This document shows, one piece after another, positions 61,341 to 64,000 of a stretch of 64,000 nt of DNA (position 1 is its first letter; each line of letters opens with the position of its first letter). The translations under genes were made by a program, and so were the position numbers. Source of the stretch: Mercenaria mercenaria (taxonomy: Eukaryota; Mollusca; Bivalvia; Venerida; Veneridae); NCBI RefSeq assembly GCF_021730395.1, contig NC_069371.1, positions 69,470,001 to 69,534,000 of the forward strand. Reading direction: 5' to 3'. The notes below the pieces were generated by a model. The model saw only the letters and a list, made by a program, of their open reading frames with translations, searched no databases and had not been told where the DNA came from.

Positions 61341-61404
61341 CACATATCCAGTGATGCACATATCCAATGATGCACATATCCAATGATGCACATATCCAGT
61401 GATG
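61341..61404 (+). repeat. 16-bp minisatellite, four copies
   Basis: CACATATCCARTGATG is repeated four times without interruption, downstream of HACL1 on its strand. Confidence 0.9.
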
Positions 61405-61409
61405 AAGAC

Positions 61410-62340
61410 AATACTGTAACAAGGTTGCTTTGTGTCACCTGTACTCACTTGAAACATAAAAATTGTCACTTGTACGTACCAGTGCACAGAACATGCTATC
61501 AAAACATAGGTCTAATAGATTATACAGAATGTTCTCTGTATATAATTATAAAACTCTTTGAAAAGTAAAACAATATGAAATGTACATCAGTTAAAACTCA
61601 TTATGATCTTGAATTCTAAGGGATCAAGCGATTTACTGCATGGTAACCGATATTTGACATAAAATGATATTTTATGCGTATATTTTTGTGACGGGACTTG
61701 AAAATGTCTTCGAGGTAGCTGGAAATTTGAGACAAGTAAGCTTGAGATACATGTATCAAGTTTCAACTGTATATCAAATAATGTCCTACTGCAATAAATT
61801 ATGTTAATAAATTTTAACCAATTGGAAACTTTTCTTTCTATCACGTGACAATACAATAGAAACCAGTATTGTACCTTGTGATTTAAAATGCATTCACATT
61901 TTCTTAAGTATATGTAGTAACATCCACAACTCCATATTTCTTTCATATTGGACTCCAATACCAAAAATCCGTATATTTTTCATATTGGACGGGAAAACTC
62001 TTCCAATTCCTTATAAGGACATTTGGAATTACTTCCCTTGTATATAGCGAAAGAAGTAATTTTTTTTTAATGCGATAATTTTCTTATTTTTGAACGAAAC
62101 ATGTAAGTGAAAGCACTCAATTCTCAATTTCTTAGTTAGATCGTTTCATATCCAATCATCATGGTTTTGGTTCAAAATTTCAAGAAAAGTTGTTTTCGAA
62201 TTTTTTGGCACTGAGAGTAAATGTATAGATCTATGTGTTATCAGAGAAGAATGTATTTTAAATAAATGTGTCTTGTTGTTTGTGAGTTAAAATGTGTGAA
62301 TTTTTGTTTTCTACATCTATCTTTTTATGGTGTGAAATAA
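61410..62340. other. No gene seen downstream of HACL1
   Basis: A 125-codon open stretch at 61964-61587 (minus) has no domain, signal or splice support. It is probably chance in AT-rich DNA downstream of HACL1. Confidence 0.45.
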
Positions 62341-62341
62341 A

Positions 62342-62510
62342 GAGGTAATTTAACAATGTTGAGTACAATGCCGAATTCAGTTGGACTTGTACCATAGCAA
62401 TAATAACCCATATTTGGACTCAGCATTCGCCTCGTCTAAATATGGATTATTACTGCTGTGTACTCGTCCAATAGAATTCTGTACTGTACTCAACACTGTT
62501 AAATAACCTC
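62342..62510. mobile_element. Palindromic MITE (169 bp)
   Basis: Almost the whole segment folds on itself. The left arm begins GAGGTAATTTAACAATGTTG; the right arm, complemented, begins GAGGTTATTTAACAGTGTTG. Both continue through GAATTC and the CAATAATAACCCATATTT-like stretch. The loop lies around 62425. It is between HOP2 and the HACL1 3' end. Confidence 0.75.
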
Positions 62511-63002
62511 ATATTAGATGTACAATTCCAAACAATTCATTGTATAATACATATAGCCTATTAGACAATATCAAATTCTCTCACTGCCTTGAAAACTGAC
62601 CTGATATTTGCACTGCTGTCATTGCCAACATCTTACAGCAATATATCAAAAGTATCATACATTATGAACTTATAAATAAAATAAACAGTTCAGCCAAATT
62701 TTCTCAAATACATCTCTCTACACCAAACACCACAATGCAGGCAAACTTTGTTTGTTTTGTGCAGCACTGTAAACATTAATTCATTATATCAACTAAAAGC
62801 CAAAAAACGAAAAAATAATTGCCCTTTTAAGGAACCAAAGTTTTTACAATGCACTTAGGCCATCCTCATGCATTATTAAATCAACAAATTTAGGAATATT
62901 ATCCCACTTTACATCATAATTTGATACTTATGTCTGAATACATTGTTTTGAACTCAAATAAACTATAAACTATAAACTGTGTATGAACAGTGCAAGATCG
63001 CA

Positions 63003-63080
63003 CATCATGTTGTTCTCACATCTTGCAAGTTTCACATTATGCTGGTCTCACTTTTTGCTGGTTTCACATTTTGCTAGGCT
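63003..63080 (-). repeat. ~16-17-bp minisatellite across the HACL1 stop codon
   Basis: Plus-strand units TTTCACATTATGCTGG, TCTCACTTTTTGCTGG and TTTCACATTTTGCTAG are preceded by a weaker unit near 63003-63025. On the minus strand the first unit encodes the end of the HACL1 frame (Ser-Lys-Met-stop); the others form the start of the 3' UTR. Confidence 0.65.
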
Positions 63081-63687
63081 GAATGGATCCGAGCCATGAA
63101 AACTCCTGAAAGTTAAAAACATATACTATCACTCTGTAGGTAAAGTATTTTCTCTTTGAAGTATTTATGTGTATTTAGTAAATCAGTATACGGATGTATA
63201 AAGCTTGCTCATTATGGAACTTGAGAATATCACTTAAAATATATGATGAAGAAAATTTTAGCTTCCATGTGAAAAAAATCTTAAAACATAATGAAAATTG
63301 CATTTTGTGGACAAACATAACTGTTGTATTATAAAGGGACACAGTTGTGTCCAAGCCAGCCTTGAACTTTTGACTTCTGATTAGATTTTTCATCAGAGAC
63401 CTCTAAATTTATTGCCTGGAACATTTCAATTAAGGGTCACACAATTTTTTTCAGATTACACTGCACTCTTATACTTTCAGATAGGGACATTTCCCATTAC
63501 CTGAACACGTCTGTCTGCCATTGTATTGATCATGATATTCAACATGGAAGCCTGCTTCTTGTTGGCCAGGGATTCTCTCAGAGCTTTTTGTATATCCTCC
63601 GGCTTCTCCACGAAGTAACCATTGCCTCCAAATGCTGCCAGCACTTTGTCATACCTTGCATTTGGCGATAGAACTGTCGGTGGATGG
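63064..63687 (-). CDS. HACL1: 2-hydroxyacyl-CoA lyase 1, last two exons (partial)
   Basis: Penultimate exon 63687-63501 (acceptor ATTGCAG|CC, donor GTTCAG|GTAATG) encodes 62 residues starting HPPTVLSPNARYDKV and including AAFGGNGYFVEKPEDIQKA. Last exon 63105-63064 (acceptor CTTTCAG|GAG) encodes EFSWLGSIQPSKM and a TGA. This matches the C-terminal end of HACL1 (human: AFGGKGYFVQTPEELQKSL, ending SNM). The enzyme is a thiamine-diphosphate-dependent peroxisomal lyase. It splits 2-hydroxy-3-methylacyl-CoA into an aldehyde and formyl-CoA during alpha-oxidation of branched and 2-hydroxy fatty acids. The terminal Ser-Lys-Met is a PTS1-like peroxisome signal. The cofactor-binding part lies in upstream exons beyond position 64000; the intron before 63687 is phase 1 and open at the edge. 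The 3' untranslated region contains a short minisatellite that begins within the last codons. Confidence 0.92.
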
Positions 63688-64000
63688 CTGCAATGATTTT
63701 ATCTAAATTTAACCCTATACCATCTTGTTTGTGGGCGACTAAACACATGCATTATTTTCACACTTTCTGTCTTACAACTTCTGTTTCAGATGTTAAATGA
63801 AAAACCATATTCTAATGTGTTTAACTGTATACATTTGTATAACTATTTTTTGCACTTCTGGTATTTCTGTTTGTTTGGGATTTTTTGGTCATATTTTGTT
63901 CAACATCATTTCAGTTATATACTGGCAACTAGTCAACCTAACAATATGTTTAGCAGATTTGCAGCCAAACAGCCAGTCAAAGCTGATTACTTTGCAGCAT

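Overview
This window looks like nuclear DNA of a bivalve mollusc, probably a heterodont clam (inference). It is AT-rich and has spliced genes with GT-AG introns. It is full of tRNA-derived SINEs, small inverted-repeat transposons, and dispersed elements carrying internal arrays of about 145-175 bp units that end in (GACG)n-like tracts and a hairpin. I see no prokaryotic, organellar or virus-like genes.

Three host genes can be supported, all on the minus strand. (1) A B-box/coiled-coil/beta-propeller TRIM-like gene has two exons (36539-36193 and 29845-28534) separated by a 6.3 kb intron. It has one in-frame TAA in exon 2. (2) A complete nine-exon PSMC3IP/HOP2 gene (56793-45390, 212 aa) encodes the meiotic partner of the DMC1/RAD51 recombinases. 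Every intron phase closes and the protein aligns end to end with the family from memory. (3) The last two exons of HACL1, the peroxisomal 2-hydroxyacyl-CoA lyase (63687-63501 and 63105-63064), end in a PTS1-like Ser-Lys-Met. The rest of that gene lies beyond the right edge. The three genes are not functionally linked.

Layout. 1-9 kb: no gene; SINEs, a duplicated segment and a TTAA-flanked inverted-repeat element. 9-18 kb: a nest of TTAA/AGGC inverted-repeat elements, two of them abutting to form a perfect 38-nt palindrome. 18-28 kb: gene-poor, with tandem arrays, a duplicated SINE core and a TIR element with a clear 6-bp target duplication. 28.5-36.5 kb: the TRIM-like gene; its intron holds a long foldback repeat and a decayed Tc1/mariner copy with a smaller element inserted in it. 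36.6-45 kb: intergenic repeats and several tandem-array elements. 45.4-56.8 kb: HOP2, whose introns hold two large arrays, SINEs, four copies of one hairpin MITE, an 87-bp triplication beginning at a splice acceptor, and a ~930 bp foldback. 57-63 kb: a LINE fragment, another tandem-array element, a SINE and a palindromic MITE. 63-64 kb: the HACL1 3' end.

The most interesting structure is in the repeats. Array-bearing elements with unrelated core units share one tail module, all lie in the same orientation, and are nested in one another. Separately, several elements share TTAA flanks and AGGC termini. Family names for repeats are inference unless a diagnostic protein or terminal structure is stated.
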